Source: Nitrospinota bacterium (lineage in GTDB: Bacteria > 2-12-FULL-45-22 > JACOWJ01). Taken from it: a stretch of DNA of 22,032 bases. The position numbers and the translations under genes were made by a program. The notes beneath the pieces are model-generated. The model saw only the letters and a program-made list of their open reading frames with translations. It did not search any database and was not told the DNA's origin. How positions within the stretch are numbered: the stretch's first letter is position 1; each line of letters begins with the position of its first letter. The DNA lies in assembly GCA_016176845.1 (NCBI GenBank), contig JACOWJ010000037.1, positions 1-22,032 on the forward strand. The letters are read 5' to 3'. Positions 1-6,475 of this stretch are shown one piece after another.

Positions 1-1085
1 CCGCCGGCGAAGAACTCGGGGTTCATGGAGAAGCCGCCCTTGATCAGGCGATTGTCGTGGTCGTACTGCTCCTCCCGAACGGGGGTCTTGGTGACCTTCT
101 CAACCCAGGTGATCCGGTACTTCAGGTAATAGTCCTTGGGGTTGGGAAAGACGTGGGAGCCGAACTTATCCGTCCGTTTGGCCCACTGGCTCAGGACCAC
201 CCAGCACTCGATCCCCCCATCGGGCCGGTAGGGGCTCAGCCGCTCCTCGCCCCGGCTGGGGTCCAGGTTTTTGGCAAACCACTCGCCATCCTTCTTGAGA
301 TCTCCCGTGTTCTCGGCGCGATCGGGGGCGATGATCTGGGGGTCAAGCATCTGCATGTAGAGCACATCCTCGCCGATCAGGAGGTGATCCTCTTCCCAGA
401 CGTTCCGCTCCCCGTTGTCATCGTTGGTCACCGGGGTCCCCAGGACCTCGTCCTGCCGGTCCCCTCCCTGGGAGCGGGTGACCCTGCGGAGGCCGGGGGA
501 GTAAGTCCAGGCGTCCGTCATCTTCCATTTTCCTACTGGGCTGTTGAGGTAGGTCAGTTTGACCTGGGAGGTCCCTCGGACGTCGGCGGGAGTCTCGTAG
601 AGCACCAGGAACTTGTTCATCAGGCCCCCGGTCCCCGTCTTGCCGCCCCTGTCCTCGTCGAACTGCATCACGTCGAGGTAGCTGTCGTACATGACCTCCC
701 GCAGGGCATAGCCCTTCCTCTGGGTCATGAGCCCCCGCTTGTTCAGCCGGGCCGAGTTCAGCGAGTAATCCTGGTATTTGCTCGAGTAGAGCTTGTGGTC
801 ATCGGTGGCGAAGTACATCAACATTGTGGCCGAATAGGGCTGCTTCCAGGGGTACTCCCCCTTGGGCTGCCATGGCCGGGTGGAGTGGCCCAGGGGGTCC
901 TTGAGGGGCGTAGCGTACTCCCTCCAGGTTTGCTTCGATACGTCGAGGTAATCCCCCTGCCCGTACCCGATCGCTCCCGGCGGCGCCCCTTGGGAACGCG
1001 GCAGAAACCCCAGCAGGGAGATCAAAAACAGACCGACCGAAAGACAGAGTTTGGCATTCCTGATCTTCATCTTCTCCATCTCCAT
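1..1085 (-). CDS. DUF1329 family periplasmic protein, paralogue 1 (3' end outside window)
   Basis: The reverse strand is open from an ATG at 1085 to the left edge, giving about 361 residues of a protein closely similar to the two complete DUF1329 proteins at 1692-3239 and 4482-6008. It begins MEMEKMKIRNAKLCLSVGL, followed by a hydrophobic stretch and a GAPPG cleavage region, so a Sec signal peptide is likely. The mature part shows the shared blocks GQGDYLDVSKQT near the start and EQYDHDNRLIKGGFSMNPEF at the cut edge. An AAAGGAA site lies just before the chosen ATG; the in-frame ATG two codons later or MKIRN is possible. DUF1329 proteins have a predicted LolA/LolB-like fold and commonly sit beside RND exporters and DUF1302 outer-membrane proteins. 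The substrate is unknown. The roughly 150 C-terminal residues expected from the paralogues are not visible. Confidence 0.9.
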   Translation of the reverse strand, partial: MEMEKMKIRNAKLCLSVGLFLISLLGFLPRSQGAPPGAIGYGQGDYLDVSKQTWREYATPLKDPLGHSTRPWQPKGEYPWKQPYSATMLMYFATDDHKLYSSKYQDYSLNSARLNKRGLMTQRKGYALREVMYDSYLDVMQFDEDRGGKTGTGGLMNKFLVLYETPADVRGTSQVKLTYLNSPVGKWKMTDAWTYSPGLRRVTRSQGGDRQDEVLGTPVTNDDNGERNVWEEDHLLIGEDVLYMQMLDPQIIAPDRAENTGDLKKDGEWFAKNLDPSRGEERLSPYRPDGGIECWVVLSQWAKRTDKFGSHVFPNPKDYYLKYRITWVEKVTKTPVREEQYDHDNRLIKGGFSMNPEFFAG

Positions 1086-1420
1086 TTCCTTTCCATGCCA
1101 TCTTTTTCAGCTTGTTGGGTCACCTGGATCCTCTGAAGCGGAAACGCATGGGATTCATCAGCGCCATTGGCATCCTTACAGCTAACGAGATTCCCTGGTT
1201 TGCGAGGGACTCTCAGAAATTCCCGGCGGGAAAGCCGTCAGCGACCCAGAGCCCGGTGGGGTCGTGGAAATCGCTGATCACTCCTCAGCCTTAGAGCTGC
1301 GTCAAGCCAAGAAGTCGTCATGGAAGGTCGGCATCGTCTTCCGTCGTGGTCTGAAGTCCTGGTAGAATCTCTGGCGATCGAATTTCACTAGGAGAAGGAT
1401 CGGCAGAATTTCTGAATGCC
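1086..1420. repeat. Duplicated leader upstream of DUF1329 paralogue 1
   Basis: This gene-free stretch resembles the leader of paralogue 2 (3240-3710). Both contain TTTGCGAGG close to CTCAGAAATTCCCGG, and both end with GGTCGGCATCGTCTTCC, then GAAGTCCTGG, AGGAGAAGGATCGGCA and TTTCTGAATGCCCTCC. A shorter match to the leader of paralogue 3 (near 6030-6060) includes a TTGTTGGGTCA/TCGTTGGGTCA block. The duplication unit therefore included upstream DNA, probably the promoter. I cannot assign the promoter boxes. Confidence 0.65.
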
Positions 1421-1557
1421 CTCCTTGTCGCTGCGCTCCATTGAAAATTGGAAATTGGAAAGTGTAAATTGAAAAAGTTGGGATACACGTCTTCTTCCAT
1501 TTTACAATTTCCAATCTTAAATTTTCAATTTCTATTCGCTCTTGTACGAAGATAGCA
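1421..1557. repeat. ATTGAAA-heptamer inverted-repeat element, copy 1
   Basis: The left border is CTCCTTGTCGCTGCGCTCC, followed by ATTGAAA-type heptamers, then a middle part containing ATACACGTCTTCTTCCATTTT, and a right arm of the complementary TTTCAAT type. The right end has a degenerate version of the border hairpin (GCTCTT...AAGATAGC). It lies directly beside copy 2 in the same orientation. Confidence 0.8.
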
Positions 1558-1560
1558 TCA

Positions 1561-1696
1561 CCTCCTTGTCGCTGCGCTCCATTGAAAATTGAAAATTGGA
1601 AATTGCAAATTGAAAAAATTAGGATACACGTCTTCTTCCATTTTACAATTTTCAATTTTCAATTTTCAATTGCGTCCTTCTCCGAAGGTCGCTAGC
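1561..1696. repeat. ATTGAAA-heptamer inverted-repeat element, copy 2, abutting a stop codon
   Basis: The left border CCTCCTTGTCGCTGCGCTCC is followed by about five heptamers with a 7-bp period (ATTGAAA, ATTGGAA, ATTGCAA). A short middle follows, then a TTTTCAA-type right arm ending at 1671. The right end GCGTCCTTC-TCC-GAAGGTCGC (1673-1693) is a hairpin with one mismatch. It overlaps the TAG stop (1692-1694) of the reverse-strand DUF1329 gene. No T-run follows the hairpin on the transcribed strand, so it is not a classic intrinsic terminator. Confidence 0.85.
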
Positions 1697-3239
1697 TTGT
1701 GGGGAACTTCACCGGCAGGGGCTTGCCCTGGATAAAAGCCGGCCGGAAATTGCGCCGGACCGGGACCATCTTGCCGCCCTTGCGGACCATCCCGTCCCCA
1801 TTCATCATGGCATCGACCTCCTCATCGGTGAAGCCATGCTCCTTCCAGATTTTGGTCATGTAGTCCATGTCCTCCTTGGAGTTCGCCATCCAGTCGCTGG
1901 TCCCCTTGCGGTACTTGGGGAACTTGGCCCGGTAAAGCTCCGGGGGAGGGGCGAAATCCTTGGTGCTCTTTAACAAGGGGATCCTCAGCTTCTTCCAGAA
2001 ATACTCCCGGAAGAGGTGGTCCGGGGTGAACCAGTCGTCGGGGACCTTTGCCTTGGGGCCCAGCTCGGCCCGGTCGTAAGAGCCCCAGGCGCGGAAGTGC
2101 CTCCGGTAATCGTATATGGTGTATTGCGTCCGGTTCATGCCCCCGTTGACGAAACCGCCGGCGAAGAACTCGGGGTTCATGGAGAAGCCGCCCTTGATCA
2201 GCCGGTTGTCATGGTCGTACTGTTCCTCCCGGATGGGAGCCTTGGTGACCTTCTCGACCCAGGTAAGCCGGTACTTCAAGTAGTAGTCCTTGGGGTTAGG
2301 GAAGACGTGAGAGCCGAACTTCTCCGTCCGCCTGGCCCACTGGCTCAAGACCACCCAGCACTCGATCCCCCCGTCGGGCCGGTAGGGGCTGATCTTCTCC
2401 TCGCCCCGGCTCGTGTCCGCGTTCTTGGCCAGCCACTCGCCGTCCTTCTTGATGTCGCCGGTATTCTCGGCGCGGTCCGGAGCGACGATCTGGGGGTCGA
2501 GCATCTGCATGTAGAGGACGTCCTCGCCGATGAGCATATGCTCCTCTTCCCAGATGTTGCGCTCCCCGTTGTCATCGCCGGTGAGCGGCGTTCCCAGGAT
2601 CTCGTCCTGCCGGTCCCCCCCTTGGGAGCGGACGACCCTGCGCAGGCCCGGGGAGTAGTTCCAGGTGTCTGACATCTTCCACTTGACGACGGGGCTGTTC
2701 AAATAGACCAGCTTGACCTGGGAGGTCCCCCGGACGTCGGCGGGGGTCTCGTAGATCACCAGGAACTTGTTCATCAGGCCACCGGCCTTTACCTTGCCGC
2801 CTTTGTCATCGTCGAACTGCATCACGTCGAGGTAGTTGTCGTAGGTAACCTCCCGGAGGGCATAGCCCTTCCGCTGGGTCAGCAGCCCCCGCCGGTTCAG
2901 CCGGGCCGAGTTGGCGGCATAGTTTGAATACCTGCTCGAGTAGAACTTGTGGTCATCGGTGGCAAAGTACATCAGCATGGTGGCCGAGTAAGGCTGCTTC
3001 CAGGGATATTCCCCTTTGGGCTGCCAGGGGCGGGTGGAGTGACCCAGGGGGTCTTTGATGGGAGTGGGGTATTCGATCCAGGTTTGTTTGGATACGTCGA
3101 TATAGTCCCCCTGGCCGTACGCGATAGTTCCCGGGGGTGCCCCCTGAGAAAGCAGAGGGAACGCCAGCAGGAAAGCCAGCAGCAGACCTACTGAAAGGCA
3201 GATTCTTGAATTCATGATCTTCATCTTCTCCATCTCCAT
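1692..3239 (-). CDS. DUF1329 family periplasmic protein, paralogue 2
   Basis: This is a complete DUF1329 protein of about 515 residues, within the usual family length of about 450-520. The start is placed at MEMEKMKIMNSR by analogy with paralogue 1. The frame stays open another 27 codons upstream, but that extension is not shared by the paralogues; the later ATG at MNSRIC is also possible. A signal peptide (VGLLLAFLLAFPLLSQGAPPG) precedes the mature part, which opens with GQGDYIDVSKQT. Shared blocks include YETPADVRGTSQVKLVYLN, SQGGDRQDEILGTPLTGDD, EEEHMLIGEDVLYM and a C-terminal HGFTDEEVDAMMNGDG. Aromatic and charged residues dominate, as expected for a LolA-like lipid-handling fold. It stands between copies of the heptamer repeat and in the same direction as the RND, YCF48 and LolA-like genes, suggesting a role in one export pathway. 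The substrate cannot be read from sequence. Confidence 0.93.
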   Translation of the reverse strand: MEMEKMKIMNSRICLSVGLLLAFLLAFPLLSQGAPPGTIAYGQGDYIDVSKQTWIEYPTPIKDPLGHSTRPWQPKGEYPWKQPYSATMLMYFATDDHKFYSSRYSNYAANSARLNRRGLLTQRKGYALREVTYDNYLDVMQFDDDKGGKVKAGGLMNKFLVIYETPADVRGTSQVKLVYLNSPVVKWKMSDTWNYSPGLRRVVRSQGGDRQDEILGTPLTGDDNGERNIWEEEHMLIGEDVLYMQMLDPQIVAPDRAENTGDIKKDGEWLAKNADTSRGEEKISPYRPDGGIECWVVLSQWARRTEKFGSHVFPNPKDYYLKYRLTWVEKVTKAPIREEQYDHDNRLIKGGFSMNPEFFAGGFVNGGMNRTQYTIYDYRRHFRAWGSYDRAELGPKAKVPDDWFTPDHLFREYFWKKLRIPLLKSTKDFAPPPELYRAKFPKYRKGTSDWMANSKEDMDYMTKIWKEHGFTDEEVDAMMNGDGMVRKGGKMVPVRRNFRPAFIQGKPLPVKFPTS

Positions 3240-3760
3240 CTTCAGCTCTCTTGGAAATTGGATCATCATTGGGCGGAAACCCTTGGAGCTCATCTGCGCC
3301 TGTAGCGCCCGTAGGTCCATTGAAATTCCCTGGTTTGCGAGGAACCCTCAGAAATTCCCGGCTCATAGTCCTTAGCGATCCGTTGCCCCGTGGAGTCATG
3401 AATCGCTGAGCACACTCTTCGGCCTAAGACGATTTCTTAAAAAGAAAATCCCTCTGTTGTGGGGATTGCTTCGCTTCGCTCGCAATGACAAAATATTGGG
3501 TCATTGCGAGGAGCGCTAGCGACGAAGCAATCTCAACAGAGGTATAACCTTTCCCAGAAATCGCCTAAGAACCCCGTCATGTCAAAAAATCAAAATGGGT
3601 CGGGAGGGTCGGCATCGTCTTCCAACGTCGGCTGAAGTCCTGGCAAAATCCCTGGTCACCAGCATCTCAAGGAGAAGGATCGGCAAAATTTCTGAATGCC
3701 CTCCAGTTCGTCAAGCCGTAAACCGGCTAACTTTTTGCTGCTTACCGCTTCCTTCTTCCT
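3240..3760. other. Leader of DUF1329 paralogue 2, interrupted by an inserted repeat
   Basis: The parts at 3240-3430 and 3594-3710 align in order with the leader of paralogue 1 (1086-1420). Between them about 150 bp is present only here, including the palindromic repeat at 3451-3542. No convincing gene is present in this stretch; the open frame that starts at 3595 is repeat-derived. Confidence 0.6.
3451..3542. repeat. Long imperfect palindrome of the TCATTGCGAGGAGCG type
   Basis: The left arm runs CCTCTGTTG...ATTGCTTCG...CAATGAC (3451-3489). The right arm runs GTCATTGCGAGGAGCG, CGACGAAGCAATCTC and AACAGAGG (3500-3542). They pair over most of their length with a loop of about 10 nt. Repeats with this core are a known type of intergenic palindrome in several bacterial groups (recalled, not searched). 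Its absence from the matching leader of paralogue 1 marks it as an insertion or a selective loss. Confidence 0.8.
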
Positions 3761-3875
3761 ACCCTCATATAGCCATCACCCCCTTGTCCCTCTTCTCTCC
3801 ATTGAAAATTGAAAAACTTGTGAGACGCACGTCTTCTTCCATTTTGCAATTTCCAATCTTCAATTTCCAATTTTA
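3761..3875. repeat. ATTGAAA-heptamer element, copy 3, abutting hicA
   Basis: It starts with ACCCTCATATAGCCATCACC (also found at copy 6), then a diverged border CCTTGTCCCTCTTCTCTCC, two heptamers, the shared middle CACGTCTTCTTCCATTTTGC and a right arm AATTTCCAATCTTCAATTTCC. It ends one base before the hicA stop codon (3877-3879). The terminal GC hairpin seen in copies 2, 4 and 6 is missing here. Confidence 0.75.
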
Positions 3876-3876
3876 A

Positions 3877-4092
3877 CTAAGCCTTATTCCATTCCTCATC
3901 CGTTATGCCGGCTTGCCTGAGTATCTCTCTAACCAGGCTTACATCAAGATCTCCAGATCCATGAGGATTGGGGATACGGATCTTCTTCTTCCCTTTTATC
4001 ATAAACTGATGTCTTCCACCAGAGAAAGGACCTTCATATTCAAGAGATCTAAACTTCCTAATCAATTCTTTTCTTGAAATATTAAAAGGCAT
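3877..4092 (-). CDS. hicA: HicA family toxin (mRNA interferase)
   Basis: This 71-residue protein has the HicA double-stranded-RNA-binding-like fold. It opens with SRKELIRKFRSLEYE, followed by the GGRHQFMIKGKKKIRIPNPH core that carries the family's catalytic histidine. It ends with the typical HGSGDLDVSLVREILRQAGI helix. HicA toxins cleave mRNA and are neutralised by HicB. The ATG follows the hicB TAA with no gap (TAAATG), so the two are translationally coupled in the hicB-hicA order. The pair is markedly more AT-rich than the flanking DUF1329 genes and is bracketed by repeat copies 3 and 4, consistent with acquisition by transfer. Length and motifs are normal, so it looks intact. Confidence 0.9.
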   Translation of the reverse strand: MPFNISRKELIRKFRSLEYEGPFSGGRHQFMIKGKKKIRIPNPHGSGDLDVSLVREILRQAGITDEEWNKA

Positions 4093-4338
4093 TTAAGGAG
4101 TTGCCGCTTCTTTTATCTGTAAGCTAATCCCTTCAATTTCTGGAACAGGTTCATTATCTCTAAGCTTTAGAACTAACCATTCTTCTAAAACCTCTAAAAG
4201 CTCTGTCCTACACTCCTCCACCGTATGTCCATTGGCCCATACGCCCTCAAAGCCTGGAATTTCAGCAAACCAGGTACCATCATCTAACTTTTTATATTCT
4301 GCCTTTTCCAAGACCTTCTTTGTGTATTCAAATAACAT
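4093..4338 (-). CDS. hicB: HicB family antitoxin
   Basis: This 81-residue protein has the HicB N-terminal partial RNase H-like fold: YKKLDDGTWFAEIPGFEGVW, then ANGHTVEECRTELLEVLEEW. That is the usual strand-strand-helix pattern of antitoxins that block HicA. It is a short form. After the helix comes only a tail (LKLRDNEPVPEIEGISLQIK) and no helix-turn-helix or ribbon-helix-helix domain, so how it would autoregulate is unclear. The start is well supported by AGGAGG five bases before the ATG. That AGGAGG lies at the border of repeat copy 4. It is the upstream gene of the pair. Confidence 0.9.
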   Translation of the reverse strand: MLFEYTKKVLEKAEYKKLDDGTWFAEIPGFEGVWANGHTVEECRTELLEVLEEWLVLKLRDNEPVPEIEGISLQIKEAATP

Positions 4339-4343
4339 GTTTA

Positions 4344-4484
4344 CCTCCTGTCGCTGCGCTCCATTGAAAATTGAAAATTGAAAATTTTAAATTGTAAAGC
4401 ATTTATCTGGCATTTTCTTTACATTTTGCAATTTTCAATTTTCAATTTTCAATTTTCAATGGCGACCTTCTCCGAAGGTCGCTA
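4344..4484. repeat. ATTGAAA-heptamer element, copy 4, between hicB and a DUF1329 stop codon
   Basis: The left border CCTCCTGTCGCTGCGCTCC supplies the AGGAGG ribosome site of hicB on the reverse strand. ATTGAAA heptamers, a different middle (about 4390-4425) and four TTTTCAA-type units follow. The right end GCGACCTTC-TCC-GAAGGTCGC (4462-4482) is a perfect 9-bp hairpin. It overlaps the TAG stop of DUF1329 paralogue 3 (4482-4484) by one base. Confidence 0.87.
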
Positions 4485-6008
4485 GCTCGTAGGGAACTTC
4501 ACCGGCAGGGGCTTGCCATGGATATGGGCCGGCCGGAAGTTGCGCCGGACCGGGACGACCTTGCCGCCCTTGCGGATCACCCCATCCCCATTCATCATGG
4601 CATCGATCTCCTCGTCGGTGAAGCCATGATCCTTCCAGGTCTTGGTTATATACTCCATGTCCTCCTGGGGGAGCCAATCGCTCGCCCCCTTGCGGTACTT
4701 GGGGAACTTGGTCCGGAAGAGCTCGGGAGCAGGAACGAACTCCTTGGGGCTCTTCATCATGGGGACCTTCACCTTCCTCCAGAAGTATTCCCGGAACATG
4801 TGGTCAGGGGTGTACCAATCATCGGGGGCCTTGGCCTTGGGACCCACGTCGGCCCGGTCGTACGTTCCCCAGGAGCGGAATTGCCTTCGGTAGTCGTACA
4901 TGATGTATTGCGTCCGGTTGTTGCCGCCATTGACGAACCCGCCCGCATAGTATTCCGGGTTGAGGGAGAAGCCGTGCTTGATCAGCCGGCCGTCATGGTC
5001 GTACTGCTCCTCCCGGATGGGGGTCTTGGTAACCTTCTCAACCCAGGTGATCCGGTACTTCAGATAATAGTCCTTCGGGTCGGGGAAGATCTGGGAGCCA
5101 AACTTCTCCGTCCGTTTAGCCCACTGGCTCAAGACCACCCAGCACTCGACCCCCCCATCGGGCCGGTAGGGGCTCATCAGCTCCTGACCCCGGTTGGGGT
5201 CCAGGTTCCTGGCCAGCCACTCGCCGTCCTTCTTGAAGTCGCCCGTGTTGAACATCCGGTCCGGGGCGATCATCTGGGGGTCGAGCATCTCCATGTAGAG
5301 GACGTCCTCGCCGATGAGCATGTGCTCCTCCTCCCAGACGTTCCGATCTCCCTCGTCGTCACCCGTAACCGGCGTCCCCAGGATCTCGTCCTGCCGGTCT
5401 CCCCCCTGGGAGCGGTTGATCCTGCGGAGGCCCGGGGAGTAAGTCCAGGTGTCCGACATCCTCCATTTGGCCACGGGACTGTTCAGATGGATGAGCTTGG
5501 TCTGGGAGGTCCCCCGGACATCGGCGGGGGTCTCGTAGATCAGCATGGACTTGAGCATCACGCCGCCAGCCCCCACCTTGCCGCCTTTGTCCTCGTCGAA
5601 CTGCATCAGATCGAGGTAGTTGTCGTACGAGGCTTCCCGGACGGCGTAGGCCTTCCGCTGGGTCAACAGCCCCCGCTTGTTCAGCCGGGCCGAGATCGCG
5701 GAGTAGTTCTGAAACTTGGCGCTGTAAAGCCTCTTGTCTGGGGCAAAGTACATCAGCATGGTGGCCGAGTAAGGCTGCTTCCAGGGATATTCCCCCTTGG
5801 GCTGCCACGGGCGGGTGGCATGGCCCAGGGGATCCTTGATGGGCGTGGGATACTCCTTCCAGGTTTGTTTGGATACGTCGAGATAATCCCCCTGCCCGTA
5901 CGCGATCACTCCCGGGGGCGCCCCCGGGGAGAGTGCGGGAAATGCCAGCAGAGAGGCCAACAACAGGCCTACCGAAAGGCAAATTTTCGTGTTCATGATC
6001 TTCTCCAT
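4482..6008 (-). CDS. DUF1329 family periplasmic protein, paralogue 3
   Basis: This complete DUF1329 protein has about 508 residues from the start MEKIMNTK; MNTKICLSVGL four codons later has a better-spaced GGAG. An upstream extension to 6107 is open but not conserved and runs into a repeat. A signal peptide (VGLLLASLLAFPALSPGAPPG) is followed by GQGDYLDVSKQTWKEYPTP and the same ordered blocks as paralogue 2, most residues being identical. It differs by local substitutions and by a C-terminal gap (DWLPQEDMEYITKTW against DWMANSKEDMDYMTKIW). It is the paralogue nearest the RND exporter, after a repeat-filled spacer. Like the others it probably works in the periplasm or at the outer membrane, handing on a hydrophobic cargo. 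That is inferred from family context, not shown by motifs. Confidence 0.93.
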   Translation of the reverse strand: MEKIMNTKICLSVGLLLASLLAFPALSPGAPPGVIAYGQGDYLDVSKQTWKEYPTPIKDPLGHATRPWQPKGEYPWKQPYSATMLMYFAPDKRLYSAKFQNYSAISARLNKRGLLTQRKAYAVREASYDNYLDLMQFDEDKGGKVGAGGVMLKSMLIYETPADVRGTSQTKLIHLNSPVAKWRMSDTWTYSPGLRRINRSQGGDRQDEILGTPVTGDDEGDRNVWEEEHMLIGEDVLYMEMLDPQMIAPDRMFNTGDFKKDGEWLARNLDPNRGQELMSPYRPDGGVECWVVLSQWAKRTEKFGSQIFPDPKDYYLKYRITWVEKVTKTPIREEQYDHDGRLIKHGFSLNPEYYAGGFVNGGNNRTQYIMYDYRRQFRSWGTYDRADVGPKAKAPDDWYTPDHMFREYFWRKVKVPMMKSPKEFVPAPELFRTKFPKYRKGASDWLPQEDMEYITKTWKDHGFTDEEIDAMMNGDGVIRKGGKVVPVRRNFRPAHIHGKPLPVKFPTS

Positions 6009-6087
6009 TCTCGTTTTCAGCCTCAGCTTTCCAGGTCGTTGGGTCATCTTAGACAGCAGCGGATTAGATCCATTGGTGTCAGCAGTG

Positions 6088-6160
6088 GCCTTGTCGCTAC
6101 GCTCCATTGGAAATTGGAAATTGAAAATTGGAAATTGAAAATTTTAAATTGAAAAAACAT
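6088..6160. repeat. ATTGAAA-heptamer element, copy 5 (left half only)
   Basis: The border CCTTGTCGCTACGCTCC is followed by seven or eight heptamers (ATTGGAA/ATTGAAA) and then ends. There is no right arm or border hairpin. The sequence instead runs into the palindromic element at 6180-6308, which may have replaced the right half. Confidence 0.7.
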
Positions 6161-6179
6161 GGGTTTCCTTTACATTTAA

Positions 6180-6308
6180 CGTATAGGAAGTTCCATTTTT
6201 TTCAGATTCCTCAGTCGCTATCGCTTCTTCGGAATGACAGGTTCTACGACTGTCATTCTGAGCGAAGCGAGGAATCTAAGTTCAACAATCTCCAATAATG
6301 GAATTTCC
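6180..6308. repeat. Composite palindromic element (possible miniature mobile element)
   Basis: The outer ends GGAAGTTCCATT (6186-6197) and AATGGAATTTCC (6297-6308) are inverted repeats with one wobble pair. Inside them, AGATTCCTC...GGAATGACAG (6204-6240) pairs with CTGTCATTCTGAGCGAAGCG and AGGAATCT (6250-6277). The start CGTATAGGAAGTTCC also occurs, as CGTATAGGAATTTCC, at 15946 and 21359. A right inner arm like this one recurs at 21415. Confidence 0.7.
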
Positions 6309-6344
6309 CAGTTTTGAGGAGCACTTACGGGATCAAGTTCTCAC

Positions 6345-6475
6345 ACCCTCATATCGCATCACCACCTTGTCGCTGCGCTCCATTGAAAATTGTAAATTGT
6401 GAAACGCATGCTTTCTTATCATTTTGAAATTTTCAATTTTCAATTTTCAATTGCGACGTTCTCCGAACGTCGCTA
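6345..6475. repeat. ATTGAAA-heptamer element, copy 6, abutting the RND exporter stop codon
   Basis: It begins ACCCTCATATCGCATCACC, then CCTTGTCGCTGCGCTCC, two heptamers, a short middle, and a right arm of TTTTCAA units. The end GCGACGTTC-TCC-GAACGTCGC (6453-6473) is a perfect hairpin overlapping the exporter's TAG by one base. Compared with copy 4, one stem pair has changed on both sides (C/G to G/C), keeping the pairing. Confidence 0.87.

Noticed and set aside
1302-1655. A 117-codon reverse frame with repeated NGAQRQGG
   Set aside because: It is the translation of two neighbouring heptamer elements; the repeats explain it fully.
4462-4482. Classic Rho-independent terminators at the border hairpins
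   Set aside because: The hairpins are not followed by a T-run on the transcribed strand, and they overlap the stop codon, which would be unusual.
4518-6152. A 544-codon frame antisense to DUF1329 paralogue 3 (and similar frames at 57-1136 and 2016-2672)
   Set aside because: The same frame is open opposite all three paralogues because they share codons. No family motif or conserved start is present.
1421-6475. A CRISPR array made of the short AT-rich repeats
   Set aside because: The units are 7 bp without spacers and lie in inverted arms. No cas gene is present.
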